Positions 51,770 through 63,896 of a stretch of 64,000 bases of DNA are shown here, piece after piece; within the stretch, counting starts at the first letter, position 1, and each line of letters starts with the position of its first letter. A model generated the notes under the pieces. It did not search any database. It was not told where the DNA came from and saw only the letters and a list, made by a program, of their open reading frames with translations. This DNA is from Adiantum capillus-veneris (taxonomy: Eukaryota > Streptophyta > Polypodiopsida > Polypodiales > Pteridaceae), in contig CM043963.1 of NCBI GenBank assembly GCA_014529385.2, positions 93,525,912 through 93,589,911 of the forward strand. The letters run 5' to 3'. The translations under genes and the position numbers were made by a program.

Positions 51770-54560
51770 TATATGAACATAAGATCTGGTGTATACTAGC
51801 AAACCAAGGCATATTTGGAGAGACTGCTAGTAGAGTATCCACCGAAGAGAGTGTGAATCAAGGCGATCACTTGGACACTATCTTTGAAGAAGTCTCAGAC
51901 ACTTTTTCATAATCAACATCTGAAATGTCTTCCTATTTGACTCATTCAAGAACCAAAACGACAGTGCGATAGAAGCACATGCTCACATTTTATAAGACGA
52001 ATGACCATGGAAATCACGTTTACCTAGATCCTAATGAAGAGTATGCTATTCGCATTGATGACCATGTCATAGAGTTTGAAGAGAAAATAAGGGCAAATAC
52101 ACAAGGAAAAATGTATATGGATAGGAATGACTCAGTATTTAAAAGTTGTAAACCCTCATGTGATAAATAATTGGGAGGTGAATACACTCAATCTGGATAT
52201 GGCAGCAAAAAAGGAACCACCAAATTTAGAATTTGAGGGATACGATCAAGTTGATTTGAAGCCTTTGAAATGGCTTAGCACGGATAATCCTAGCATCGAA
52301 GTCTATTGTTGGGAGGATAGAAATGTCAAAGATCTTCTATTGACTTCTCATGCCAAATTAGGACAATTAACACCCATGAAGATCATCTATATCTTCAAAA
52401 TCAAAGACATGGGTTCATCCAATCTACCAACCTACCTATTTAAGGATTTTTATAACAACAATCTTTTATGATGAATCTTGAGGAGGTGGAACAAACCAAA
52501 TATCAAAGGTACTCCATAAGAGATTGGATATTGGGCCAAGGACCAGAAACTATACCGTGCATTAGAAAGAGAATGGGGTCTAATAAGGCCTCTTTATTTG
52601 GTAGATTAAGAAAGTAAAACTTTTAGTATTAAGAAAGTAATCAAGGGACAACTTCTGAATTCAAACATGCAAAACGGCTAGTTTATTTGAATTCAAAGTT
52701 CCCCCCCAAAATGGAATTTAAAATCTAGTGGATAAAACCATATCATATAGCATATCTATGGAAAGAGCGCGACGAGGAGATTGTAGATCTATGATTTCTA
52801 TTCAGATTGGAGATCATATGTGGGAGTTATAGAAAGCCAAAAATCATAAAATTGTCACCTCCTAGGGGGAAAAGTGCATCCTTTGACCACTCTTACACAT
52901 CTCTTACACACCCGCCATTCTTGCACACATGGCATGCACCTATTCATCAAATTGTTAATGACCTCCATAAGCTCATGGAAAATAAAGAGGCCCTCCTACA
53001 CCCTATTCACTTCCTAATGGAGAGGAAATCCGTGAGAGATCTTTTGGGAGCAATGTTAAAAAACTAGAACCTACCTCATCACAAAGAAAACCGTGTGACA
53101 CTAAAGCCCAGTCCAGGGCTACAGAGTCACTATTTCCAACAGACTGGTTTGAAGGACTCAAGATAGGATCAATTGCCAGGAGACCTAGAGTTGAACCAAA
53201 TAGACGTGTCAAATGAGCTGATTTTAAAAAATGGGTCAAAAAATACAGTGGATCTGGGGATCCATATGACCACTTAGCAAGCTTTAAGCAAGTGCTAAGA
53301 GGAGAATGCATATTTGATTTTCATACTCAATTTGAGGGATTTGGAATGACATTAGAAGGAAAAGCAATGACATGGTTCCAAAACATTCCATCGAGGTCAA
53401 TCATGGATTTAAGTACATTAGCTCAAGGATTTGTAGCTGCATGTTCCAAAATGGGGATCAAACATAATACAGTAGCTCAAATCTATAGCTTTAAATATAA
53501 ACAAGGTGAGTCTGTTAGGAAATGTGAAACTAGAATAAAACAATATATTACAAGATGCCAAGAACTAGAAATATTTGCAGAAGAATGATTAGTATTATTG
53601 TTCTAGAGGGACTGCTAAACAAAGAACTTCATGCTATATTGTATAGCAAGAAACATATGACCCTAGAAGAGTGTGTGTCGGATGTCATTGACTTTGGAGA
53701 CAATTGTGCTATTTTCAATGAAGAAGATGTCCCTAAGGATAATCAAAGTGAGAAAACAACATCCACCAAACCAACACAAGTGGGAACGCCTGCTGCTGCA
53801 GCACCGCTTACAGCCATAAAAGACATGCTCAAAAGGATGAATGAAATGATGAATAACATGCAAAAAGCACCTATGAGGGGACTAGGGCAAGGGATACCTC
53901 AACAGGGACAACAGATTAGGCAACAAAAATGGTGTACAATAGAGGATAAATGGACCAACCATGAGACCAATGAGTGCTATTACCGACCAAAGTATAATGG
54001 AAATGTTCAATATGTGCCTATGAGGCCACAATAACAACCCATGTACAGATATCAGTCTAATATGGCCCCAGATCAAAGACCATTGATAGGTATGGAAAGA
54101 CCTCAACGTGTGTTGGGTCAACAATCTCCATATCATAGACATAATGCAGTGCCTCTAAAGTACATGCATTCAGAGGGAATCATACATGGACAAGCACTAG
54201 TGCATGTTACACCCTATGTTGAGTCTAGTCCATCTACAGTAATGGTAGAAGGAGAGTGGTATAATTCACATCCACCACCAATGGAAGAACCTGTAACTTA
54301 TGCTACACCAGAGCTTACACCTATGTACTATGTAGCTAATCAAGGTGTTAGACCTTCAATGGTGACATCCATGATTAAGCCAAGAATTGGAAACTGCCAT
54401 AACTGTGGTGCAAATGATTACTAGAAAAATGAATGGCCAGAGCCAGACAAGAACATTAAGCCAGTTGAAAATTTTTATATAGAATGCTGCAAAAAGGGAG
54501 GAAACTTTCCTGAAGATTGTCCAAAAAATCCTTTAAACAAGGGTAAAGCAATAGTGAACA
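51770..54560 (+). pseudogene. Athila-A gag, interrupted by a MITE-like insert
   Basis: The same protein as in Athila-B: YLDPNEEYAIRIDDH, EFEGYDQVDLKPLKW, and from about 53220 the core KYSGSGDPYDHLASFKQVLR, FHTQFEGFGMTLEGKAM, LEGLLNKELHAILY, then RMNEMMNNMQKAPM and the Pro/Met-rich region. Two knuckles near 54393-54530 are degraded: CHNCGANDY has lost His and the last Cys, and ECCKKGGNFPEDC has lost its His. The Tat insertion site of B corresponds to about 53783 here and is undisturbed. The insert 52560-53019 and stops near 51970, 53587 and 54032 inactivate it. Confidence 0.88.
52560..53019. mobile_element. 460-bp MITE-like element with ~38-bp terminal inverted repeats
   Basis: This stretch is absent from Athila-B gag. 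Its left end CATTAGAAAGAGAATGGGG..GGCCTCTTTATTT faces the complement of its right end, CATTAGGAAGTGAATAGGG..GGCCTCTTTATTT, with about 7 differences over 38 bases. No coding potential. No clear target duplication, so the superfamily is unknown. Confidence 0.75.
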
Positions 54561-55680
54561 TAGTCCAAGTGATGCCTAGTAGCTCATTGGAGAGTGAACC
54601 TATTGTTCCAATCAAGCTAATCACTAGAGCTCAGGCTAAGAAAAAGAAGCATAACTCCTTTGATGACTCAAAGAATATTAAAATTTCCTCTCAAAAGACC
54701 AAGAGAAGAAGAAGCCAGAGGTATGAGATAAGAAAACAGAAACAAAGGGCTGAAATCGAGGAGAAAGCCAAGAAACTATTCCAAGAAAAAGTGAAAGAAA
54801 CTAGAAGTGAAATCAAGGAAACCACGGTGAGATCTGCATGATCAATTCTGATAGACAAAATTTTTGAGCCAATCAATGCAGCCTTGGAAGATTACCAAGC
54901 GGGACTTAAAGTAGGCTTAAACATGGAGAACAAATCAAAAAACTATCCTTCTTAAGATATGGAAGCATCTAAGCTTGAAGCTTATTAGAATCTTGTAAGA
55001 ATTACTCAAGAGATGCTGGAAAAACAAAAACCGAAGCTCAAGTATAGCAAAACCTGAGGAGCTTGTGATAGTAGCCCATAAAGAGAAATCCAAAGTGGTG
55101 GAAGAACCCCACCTTGAAACTAAAGAGCCAAAACTCATAGTGTTTGACAGTGAAGATGCCTTAGATGGAATTCCGTTCATAGAAGAAGATTATCCAGGAC
55201 ATTTATGGAAAAAAGAGAGAGAGATTAATGATAAGAGCCTAACTTTGAAGTGAGCTCTTATCGAGGAAGTTTGGTTACACAATCTACCTCCTGATACGGA
55301 CATGGATGTACAATCCTTGTATGGGGATTGCAGCTCTAAAGCTTTAGGAATGTCTAAACCAATGACTCTGAAAACACTACCTTCTTACTTGGGAGAAAGT
55401 GAAGACGAATCCATAGTGTGTAAAACTACTCAGATAAAAAGAGCGGAACAGACCCTAGAGGTAGACAACATCCATTCAATCATGTCTACACCTATTGAAT
55501 GCACTCTTACTTTAGAAAAACTGTTAAAAATCAAACCATATTTATGGAATGATCTACAAAAAACTCTAGAGAAGGCGGGGATAACAAGGCTAATTGCGAA
55601 AGATTTGGGAAAATTGAAACACAAATTGGAGAACAAAGAGATTAGATCCGTCCCAATGAACAAAGTCGGAGAATATGGGC
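54561..55680 (+). pseudogene. Athila-A gag tail and start of protease
   Basis: It follows the B copy: a Lys/Arg-rich stretch (RAQAKKKKHNS, KRRRSQRYEIRKQKQRAE), a Glu-rich part, then MDVQSLYGD, VDNIHSIMSTPIECTL and YLWNDLQKTLEKAGITRL. The reading ends in MNKVGEY at 55677, short of the D-S-G active site, where a deletion joins it to RT sequence. Stops near 54840 and 55253. Confidence 0.8.
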
Positions 55681-56500
55681 TGATCCTTTTGAACACCTCA
55701 AAAAGGTATTCAAAAAATGTAGACTTTATAGGATTTGCTTAAATCCTGAAAAGTGCACATTTATGGGCAAAAGACAAGGAGAAATTCTTGGACATATAGT
55801 GTCTTAAAATGGAATAGCTACTGATATGGATAAAGTTCATGTTATTGTTGAATTGCCTAGACCAACAAAAGTCAAAGGCGTTCAAGCTTTCATGGGACAT
55901 TGTGAATATTACTGACAATTCATTTACATGCATGCTATCATTGCAAAACCCATGTATATCTTGATTATACTCTTTGAATGGACTGATGAGTGTGAAGAAT
56001 CCTTCATGAAGCTTAAGCAAGCTCTCACTTCATCCCCAATATTAAAAAGCACCATATTGGAATAAGATGTTCCACATACATGTAGATGCTTTCAATTTTT
56101 CCATTAGGTGTATACTAGCTCAACCAGGGAGACAAAAAATTTGATTTTTCCATTTCTTATGCTAGTAGACAGTTGAATGTGGTAGAGAAAAACTATACAA
56201 CCACCAAAAGGAAAGGTTTAGAATGATTTATGTTGTAAAAAAGTATAGACATTGCCTATTAGCCAACAAGTTTGTGTTCTCTGTGGACCACCAAGCCTTA
56301 TTGTACTTGGTCAACAAGCCATGCAACACAAGAAGAATAGTGAGATGGTTCATCTGGAATTTGATTTCACTGTGGTTGTAAAAAAGGGCACCACTCACCA
56401 AAGAGCAGATCATTTGTCAAGGATTATTTCAGGAGAACCACCAAAAGGGGTAGACGATGATCTACAAGATGCATATTTGTTCTTTGTGGAAATGATACCC
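55681..56500 (+). pseudogene. Athila-A RT 3' part and RNase H (catalytic core deleted)
   Basis: It begins directly with the RT thumb sequence (FEHLKKVFKKCRLYRICLNP, KCTFM, GEILGHIVS), so everything from the protease active site to YMDD, about 2.1 kb in Athila-B (39677-41750), is missing. RNase H remnants follow (FHIHVDAF, VEKNYTTTKRK, FSVDHQALLYLVNKP, THQRADHLSRI). Stops and shifts are frequent. Confidence 0.85.
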
Positions 56501-58090
56501 CGATGGTCGAAAAATATGGTTTCATTGATGACCATAGCTGAAGCAGACTCCCAAATACAACTTCCTATTACACTCGGATTAATAGAGCAATTGGCTATGT
56601 ATCAATTACTAGCTGGAAGGCTATACAAAAAAAATCGAGATGGAATATTGATTTTGTGTATTAATCCTAAGGAGAAAACCCAACATCTAAGTCAAGCACA
56701 TATTACCATAGTAGGACTTCACTTTCCGGACGACCAAAATATGTAGCACATCTTGAGACTTGGAGTCTTTTGTCCAACCATGAGGAGTGATGTTCACTCA
56801 TTTGTATAAAACATTGTCTTCAGTGCCAGAAACAAGCACCCATTCCTCATGTGACATTGTTCCAAATATCACTCGTTCCTAAGTGGAGTAACTATCTAGC
56901 TACTTACTTATCAAGCCGAACATTTGTTGAGGATATGAGTAAACGCCACCAAAGAGGAATTAAAACTAAAGCAAGAGACTATGCTCTTATTAGAAACCAA
57001 TTGTATCAAAGAGGAAAGGATCAACATTTGCGTCTTTGTGAAAATGAAGACGAATATATTCCCATTATAGAATAAGCACATGATGGATTAGTTGGAGGTC
57101 ACTTTTTCAGTGAAACCTTAGCTAGAGAAATCTTAATAGCAGGTATATAGTGGCCATCACTTTTTGTAGATGACAAAGAATATGTTTGAAGGTGTGATGC
57201 ATGTCAACAAGCAAAAATGCCAACCCGTGTAGATAGCATGCCTTTAAGACCAATGATGGGGGCTAGAGCTTTTGCAAAATGGGGCATAGATTTTGTCGGG
57301 CCAATACAACCACCGGCTTATAGAACTCAAGATCAATATATCATTGTAGCTACGGACTATTTGACCAAGTGGTGGGTAGAGGCTAAGGCAACCCAAAGGA
57401 ATGATGTCATAACCATAGGCGCATTCTTATATGAAAATGCGTTCACGTGATATGGACTACCGATAGAAATTGTTAGTGATAGGGGAACTCATTTCCTCAA
57501 TGAGATAATTGATTATTTGCTAAATGAATTTATGGTCATCCATAACAAATCGGCTCCCTATCACCCACAAGCAAATGGACAAACTGAGCACACGAATAAA
57601 ATTCTTAGCTTGGTATTGACTAAAGTGGTTATTTCCGGATGGATTGATTGGGAAATGAATCTCCATGCCACTCTATGGGCTTATAGAGTTTCATTCAAAA
57701 CAGCTTTAGATGCTACACCCTTTAACCTTGTTTATGGTCTTGATGCCATACTATCGATAGAACTTCTATTGCCGACACTAAGGGTAGGTAAGGATCTTGA
57801 ATGGACTGGACATGAACTATTATAGAGGCTCAAAGATTTAGAAAATCTTGATGAGCGAAGGCTAACAGTTGTAGCTCACACCTATGCACAAAAGAAAAAA
57901 CAAAAATAGTTTTTTGATTCACATCTAGTCACAAAAATCTTCAAAAAAGGGGACTTAGTTTTAGTCTACTCCCTTAAGCAACACATTTCCAAGTTTAATA
58001 AAAATAAAAAAGAACCATTTATCATTGAAGATGTATCCCCAAGTGGAGTAGTTAAGTTGTACACTCTAGATGGTGAACCAATGGCCAATT
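56501..58090 (+). pseudogene. Athila-A integrase with two tandem H2C2 modules
   Basis: Module 1: LYKKNRDGILILC, QAHITIVGLHF, then a degraded Cys pair near 56810-56830. Module 2: LYQRGKDQHLRLC, AHDGLVGGHFFSETLAREIL, CDACQQAK near 57196-57220. Core: WGIDFVGPI, IVSDRGTHF, NGQTEHTNKIL with the third catalytic residue kept, then LWAYRVSFKTALDATPFNLVYG and the C-terminal barrel. This copy repeats the tandem-module order of Athila-B, so the arrangement predates the split of the two copies. Stops at 56745, 57073, 57148, 57187 and others. Confidence 0.88.
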
Positions 58091-59307
58091 GGATTAGTGG
58101 ATGTCGTTTAAAGAAGTGCAATTTGCCACTAACCAATGAATTGCTAGAGAAGATGCAAGCAGCAAAGCAGAGAAAGATGAAACGACAGTAGGTCATTGAT
58201 GGAGCCCAAGAGGAATCTTGGTTTCGAGTACTCAAAAGGAAAGCTGTTCTCAAAAAATCAACAAATACCTATTCCCATCAACACTTTGAAACTAGATGAA
58301 TGACTATGGGAGTTATAGAAGGATGCAGTGTCAACAGATGATAAATGTTTAGATGGAATGGACCTTCGCATCAAAGTATAGCTGACCAATCATAGCACAA
58401 ATACATTGGTCAATACAGGAGCTCAAGTAAATGCAATCAGTTATTCCACGTTCAAAAAAGCAACGAATTAGTCTTTCACATCGGGAATATTGGCTATCAA
58501 AGGATGCAACAAGAACCCAACACTAGCATTGGGAGTAACTTAAATGTGATAGTACATGGATGTTCATGCCCTTATCAGTTTGTATGCTTACCAGATGAAC
58601 ACATGAATAAAACAATGATTCTTGGAATCTCATGGATGCGGACATACAATGCAGTACCAGATTGGGATACCAATCAACTCAAGCTATCACCTAAAGGAGG
58701 ACAAATCATCGTTCCAATTGCACCAAGCAAAGAGGAATGGAAAAGAGGTTACCAACAAAAGAAACCAAGAAGCAATCAGTCTTCTTCATCCTCTAGACAA
58801 GAAAATGCTACAAGTAGCATGCAAGGAGTCAGGCATATCTGGGTACCACAAGCACAAGTCAAGGACAAACCATTTCAAATTTGGGTGCCCAAGACATCAT
58901 CTACCATATCGAAGAAGGTTCCAAAGTTAAAGACACAAAGAAGAGCATCTTTGAGGAGGGAACCTAGCACAAGATGGATTTGGAGGGAAAAGGAGAACTT
59001 ATCTTCTTCGCAAACTGTAAAACCAATGAAGCAATGGAGAGTTAAGTCTCAAAACACTCAACCACAACAGTTCATCAATGAAAAACCAAGATACCAGTGG
59101 CGACTTAAAGCTCAACAATTGTTATCATTGATACCCAAAGCTCAGGAATTCAACAAACCAAAGCATCTTGACGATACAATAAAGCAAAGAGCACACAAGC
59201 TACAAGATTTTCTCTTTGGGAAACAACAACAGGAAACCTCGACCACAGAAACCCTTGAGTTAATTACTCAAGACCCAACTCTTGCACAACATAATGGTTT
59301 GCATTGA
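58091..59307 (+). pseudogene. Athila-A second retropepsin-like domain and basic Trp-repeat tail
   Basis: After the integrase C-terminus comes IKV.LTNHSTNTLVNTGAQVN with Asn (58412-58414, codon AAT) in the catalytic position. It continues with IKGCNKNPTLALG, LNVIVHGCSCPYQFVCLPDE, ILGISWMRTYNAVPDWD and LKLSPKGG, the complete length of a retropepsin fold. The open tail to 59307 is basic and has repeated Trp motifs (HIWVPQAQ, FQIWVPKTS, RWIWREKE, QWRVKSQ, QWRLKAQ). It ends THETLELI-like and QHNGLH. The open frame of 267 residues (58504-59307) is unusually well kept for this old element. Confidence 0.78.
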
Positions 59308-60800
59308 TCTTCAAAGCATGGTAGAGCCAACCAAGGCTATGCATAGACACAATTATTCAACCCATGCACACAGCCGTCCCGGAGTACGCCATCTAGGAGG
59401 GGTGGAAGGAAACTAAGTAGTTAAGGGCAATGTTTGAAGAGGGAGAAAAAAGTTGGATGTTAACGTGGGATTTTTTGCAAAGTTTGCAAAACTACCTAAT
59501 AATTCCCTTCAGAAAATCATCAACAGGGGAATTTAATTGATAACATCTCCCCGATGAGTGTAAATAGTGTATATACTATCATAAAATATACCAAAATATA
59601 GCCTTTTTTTCTTATTTTCATCATTTTTCTTGATATTGGAGCTTAAAATTGGAGAAAACCAACAAAAAACAACAGCGGTGTTTCTCAATGGATTTTCTTA
59701 GTTGTTAATTTTTTGCTTTGCTTTTTTTTAGCGTATTTTATTATTTTCTTTGATTTTTTCAATAAACAGGTCAAACTTTAATAATAAATAGCAAAGGAGC
59801 TCAGATGGCAAAATTGAAGATATGCTGATGATAAAAAAGACAAGGTAAACAGGCATAAAAATTTTCAATCGAGCCGATAGATGGAAGCTGGAAGCCTAAA
59901 TTAGGCCGCCAAGGCCTACTTTTGCAAATTCTTGCAGAATGAGCTAACGGGATCCGATTGAAGAAATTTTTGAGTCTAACATAGATTTCACCGCCTAATA
60001 GGACTAACAGGGAAATCTAGGGAAAAATAGTTTGAAAAGTCCGAGTATAGATATCCAAGGTAGCCCAAAATCACCTCATTTCCACTAGTCACTCTTGGGG
60101 AAGAGAGATTTCTGCCTTCTTCACGCATGATTTTTGAAGTCTACAGTTGTCCTTTTACAGTGCCGTCTCACACAAGACATGAGGGGTAATTTTAAACTTA
60201 TCAATGAACATTTCTATATGGCCAGATAGCAAGTCTAGGCTCATTAAAAAACCCTAGAAACCTAGTTGTGCACAAAGTCCTACGACACAAAATTGACCAT
60301 AGTGGCCTGTCAGCTCAACCGAATTGGACAAGACTTGAATTGTAGCATGCCCCTATATAATAGAACACTTTCATATCACCACATGACCTTTTGGCAGGGG
60401 TCAAGGGGGTCCGAAGTAAATACTCTAGGTTTTTTCCACATGCCAAAATTGGATTCTGACACGGGTAGCTTATAGACGAGGTCTATACACAATGTACCTA
60501 GATGGTATCATGGAAATAGTCTAGGCAAGCTCTCTAATGGCAGAATACATCTCAAAGGCTACAAAACGTCAAATTTGACACATGAAGTCAAACTGACTCC
60601 GAATGGACCAAAACTGGATGAGTAGCATCAAGACTATGTAGCAGACAAGTCCATAGCTTCAAAAGTGACTAACCAACTTTACATGCCAAGAAGTCACAAA
60701 AATCGGTGATTTCAGAGCCGACAAGAGCACGAAGTGATGCCAACACGATCGAACTTTACCAAATTCTTTTTAGGACTTGTTTTAGATGTATTAAAGATGT
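59308..60800 (+). other. Athila-A non-coding spacer downstream of pol
   Basis: Matches 45401-46800 of Athila-B throughout. No conserved ORF. Confidence 0.75.
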
Positions 60801-61600
60801 TTAGGTCATCAAATTGTCAATTCTTGCAAAAAAAGTGACTGTTGTAAATAATCATGATTATTTACTTTTGTGCTTGTTTGGCTTGAAATTGATCTCTTCA
60901 CTTCATCTATCACTTGTGCACATCTATTACATGCCACATGTCAAGTATGAGCCAAAATGATCAAGAAAAACTCTGAATTTGTCAAAAAACGTACCATCTT
61001 TTCAATCCAATTTTTGAGTTAACTCACATTTTTTAATCCAAATCACCCCATATCTCATACACAGACTCTATATCATGCCTAGAACTAAGTTGCAACAAAA
61101 AATGTACAAATTGATGAAAAAGTTAATAATTGCAATTGTTTACTTTTTTACCAAAATGGATGCAATTTGCAACTTTGACCTTATGGGACCAAAGAACATG
61201 ATGTCCCAAGCCCACTAATCAAGTTTGAGCAAGTTTGGAACTCAAAAACTCAAAAACTCAAAGTCTCTTTATATCTACTGTTTTAGAGTCTAAAAGCCTA
61301 AATCTGGCACCATTTCCACCCAGTGCACTCAAATGAGCCCACACTTCACTCAGAGTACGTAAATGCCATATATTTCAAGCCTCTGATGTCAAAAATGCAA
61401 AAAATTAGAAAAATCCTCAGTTGTAGATGATTGCGATTATTTACTTTTGTTGCAAATTTTGTATGGATTGCATGATCTTGATCTCTACATGTTTTAATGC
61501 ATCTATGAATGCTCCAAAAGTGATTTGAAGCAAAATGGACATCATTTTCCAACCATTCAAACTCAAGGCATTTCAGAGCGAAATTCGCAAAATTTTCTAA
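60801..61600 (+). repeat. Athila-A second palindrome array
   Basis: Palindromic or near-palindromic cores at 60844-60865 (perfect), 61122-61143 and 61423-61444, spaced 278 and 301 bp. The sequence in between follows the same ~280-bp unit as in Athila-B. Confidence 0.88.
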
Positions 61601-61625
61601 CTTTGACACTGTATTCACCTAACAG
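61600..61625 (+). promoter_or_regulatory. Putative 3' splice site ahead of Athila-A ORF3
   Basis: TCTAAC (branch-point-like) followed by GTATTCACCTAACAG then GAGCAATG, six bases before the first ATG of ORF3. The counterpart in Athila-B is deleted. Confidence 0.4.
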
Positions 61626-61630
61626 GAGCA

Positions 61631-63857
61631 ATGCAAGCGGCTGAGAAGGCAATGAAAAGGGTGTCTCAGAAAGATAAGCTACAAGATCTGCCACCGTACC
61701 AGTTAGATCCAAGCTCAATAAAAATGAAAAAGGCAACCTACTTCTCTAAAGAGCAACTCGAAGAAACCAACCCCACGTTCTTCACTAGCAGATTCAAGAG
61801 TGAAGGACACCAGGTAGAATTGCAAATGCTACCTAAGGAGGTCTATGATTTAGCTACAAAGCTAAACACCAAAGAAGCCAGTAGAAGGTTAGGGCTTTGA
61901 GATTTCTACGACCACCAACCATGCTGAGGCATCCATGAAACCACAAGAGGAAGAAGCGGCTACACCTACAAAGCCTCAAGAAGAAGCAGTAGAACCACCT
62001 TCATGACCACAAGCAAAAACCACTTCACCAACAAAAGAGCCATGAACCAAAACAACACAAAATTCTAAACAACCCCAGGTAGAACCTGAAGACTGGGAAA
62101 CCAATGAAGTCATCCTGCAAGTAAATGAGTATGCAAAGCAAATGCAGTTGATGACAGACAAGATGAGAAACGCAGTACTTACCCACAGTCCCAAGGCTAA
62201 AGAGTTGGAACAAGTCACTGATGCTAAAAAAGAAGAGCTAGACGACATAATAAACATCATTGAAGATCTTCAAAGGCAGATTAAAGAGTTGAAAAATGAA
62301 GCAGAACAACACTAGATTGCCAGGAAGAAACAACAAAAAGAAATGGAAGAGCTCTTGACATTGTTATCAGATGCATGCAAACACAAAGATCAATGACTGA
62401 TAGAAGTAACCAATGAACTTTTAAAAACTACTCTATCAGTACAAAAGATTCAAGTGCAACTAGATGTAGCCAATTCCTCCTTGCAGTACTCCGAGCATCA
62501 AATCAATGATGAAGCGGCATTTCTAAGACAGATAAGAGAAAACCCCACTGTAGCCTCAGTCAAGGGATTAGATGAATTCTATAAGACTTTAGAAAAGAGG
62601 AACAAAGACCTTGAGCTTGAGCTGAAGCTACAACAAACACAAAGACGAGACCTTGCATTGATGCATGTACAAAGAGAAGAGCAATTGCTCAAGGAAATAG
62701 AAGAATTGAAGAGAGCCAATCAGCTGCTAAGAGAGGGACATACAAAAACTTAGGAGGAGGCAACCTCTGAACAACCAACCATAGACATACCATCAATCTC
62801 TTTTGCTGATATGGAAACAAAGTCGTCAGAAGGGCTAGCAAGAGAATCAGAGTTTTAAGTACCAATCATTGAAGCTGAGAAAATGCCAATGGTCCAGCTT
62901 TCTAAAGATGAGGAAGATGCATTGAAAGAGCAGAGTTTCCAAGAAGCAGATGCTGAATGGAAAGCAGTAATGGATTTGGAGTTGAGAGTTCTCCACTCAG
63001 TAAATGTAATGCACCTCACTCCCAACCAAATAAATTCTCAATAGTACCAGCAATCACTACCCTACCCATTGATAAAGGTGGAGCTACTGCAGGTTAAGGA
63101 AAGACTTTACAAGGATATGTAGGCAGAAGGTTCAGATGATATCCACTCCATTTGGAGAAAGAATTGGTTGAACAAGAACTCTAGATACCTAGTTCTGTTC
63201 ACAAGAGCACCTGCAGCCATACAGAAGGACCCTATATTGTGTCTTGTACCAAGGGTAAGGGCATGGCAGGCACACGATGCATTGAAGAAGAAGAGGCCAA
63301 CATGGCTAAATTACCCAAGACTACCAACTCCAAAGAAGGGACCAACAACGGAAGAATACATGGTGAGAACCCTAACGGGTGCCATGAACTTCTTCAAGAG
63401 CCTCCCTGACCTCTCATGTGCAATGCTTTGTAAAATCTGCAAAATGTTTCTTACATGCATTTAAACATTTAATGAGCTTGAACAAGCCGATGCACCATGG
63501 ATGTCTTTTCTAGAAGGCAACAAAGGTCTGTGCTATGATTTGAGTGGACAGCCTTCAAAAGAAGTTCTCTACAGATTCTACACTAGATGTATGTTTCTGT
63601 CATCAAGAAATATGTTGGCATTTGAAGAGTAATTCTATACAGGATTCGTCACATGGTGGACAAAGATATTTGGGCCAGCAATCAACAACCTCACGTCAAG
63701 GTTTGTTGGCTTTTTAGCCATTGAACTTAAAAATAGAGTCACCATACAGTTTTTACAAGTCCCTGACAAAGAAAGACGAATCAGATACGAAAAAGCCCTA
63801 GATGCGCTTAAAGACCGCCTCGCCAGCCATTCACTCAAAGACTACTTCAGTTCATGA
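61631..63857 (+). pseudogene. Athila-A ORF3, unknown coiled-coil protein in the envelope position
   Basis: About 740 codons. The N-terminus, present only here, reads MQAAEKAMKRVSQKDKLQDL and YFSKEQLEETNPTFFTSRFK. A Pro/Glu/Thr-rich stretch follows, then long coiled coils (MQLMTDKMRNAVL, DIINIIEDLQRQIKELKNEA, RNKDLELELKLQQTQRRDL, EEQLLKEIEELKRANQLLR). The globular-looking C-terminus is shared with Athila-B (ELRVLHSVNVMHLTPNQIN, YPLIKVELLQVKERLY, APWMSFLEGNKGLCYDLSG). No membrane segment. Known Athila env-like ORFs have been described in this place, but this sequence does not resemble a membrane protein. Stops at roughly 61898, 62008, 62314, 62751 and 63463. Confidence 0.75.
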
Positions 63858-63881
63858 AGCTGTGTCAAGGGACGACACAGT

Positions 63882-63896
63882 CGAGGAGGAGGGGAA
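63882..63896 (+). promoter_or_regulatory. Athila-A polypurine tract
   Basis: GAGGAGGAGGGGAA immediately before TGTTAGCAGCAAGC. Confidence 0.85.

Noticed and set aside
55660-55720. Athila-A protease-RT junction as a retroposed spliced RNA
   Set aside because: The lost segment has no GT at its left or AG at its right border.
61631-63857. ORF3 as an envelope glycoprotein
   Set aside because: No signal peptide, membrane span or cysteine-rich ectodomain is visible. Only the position fits.
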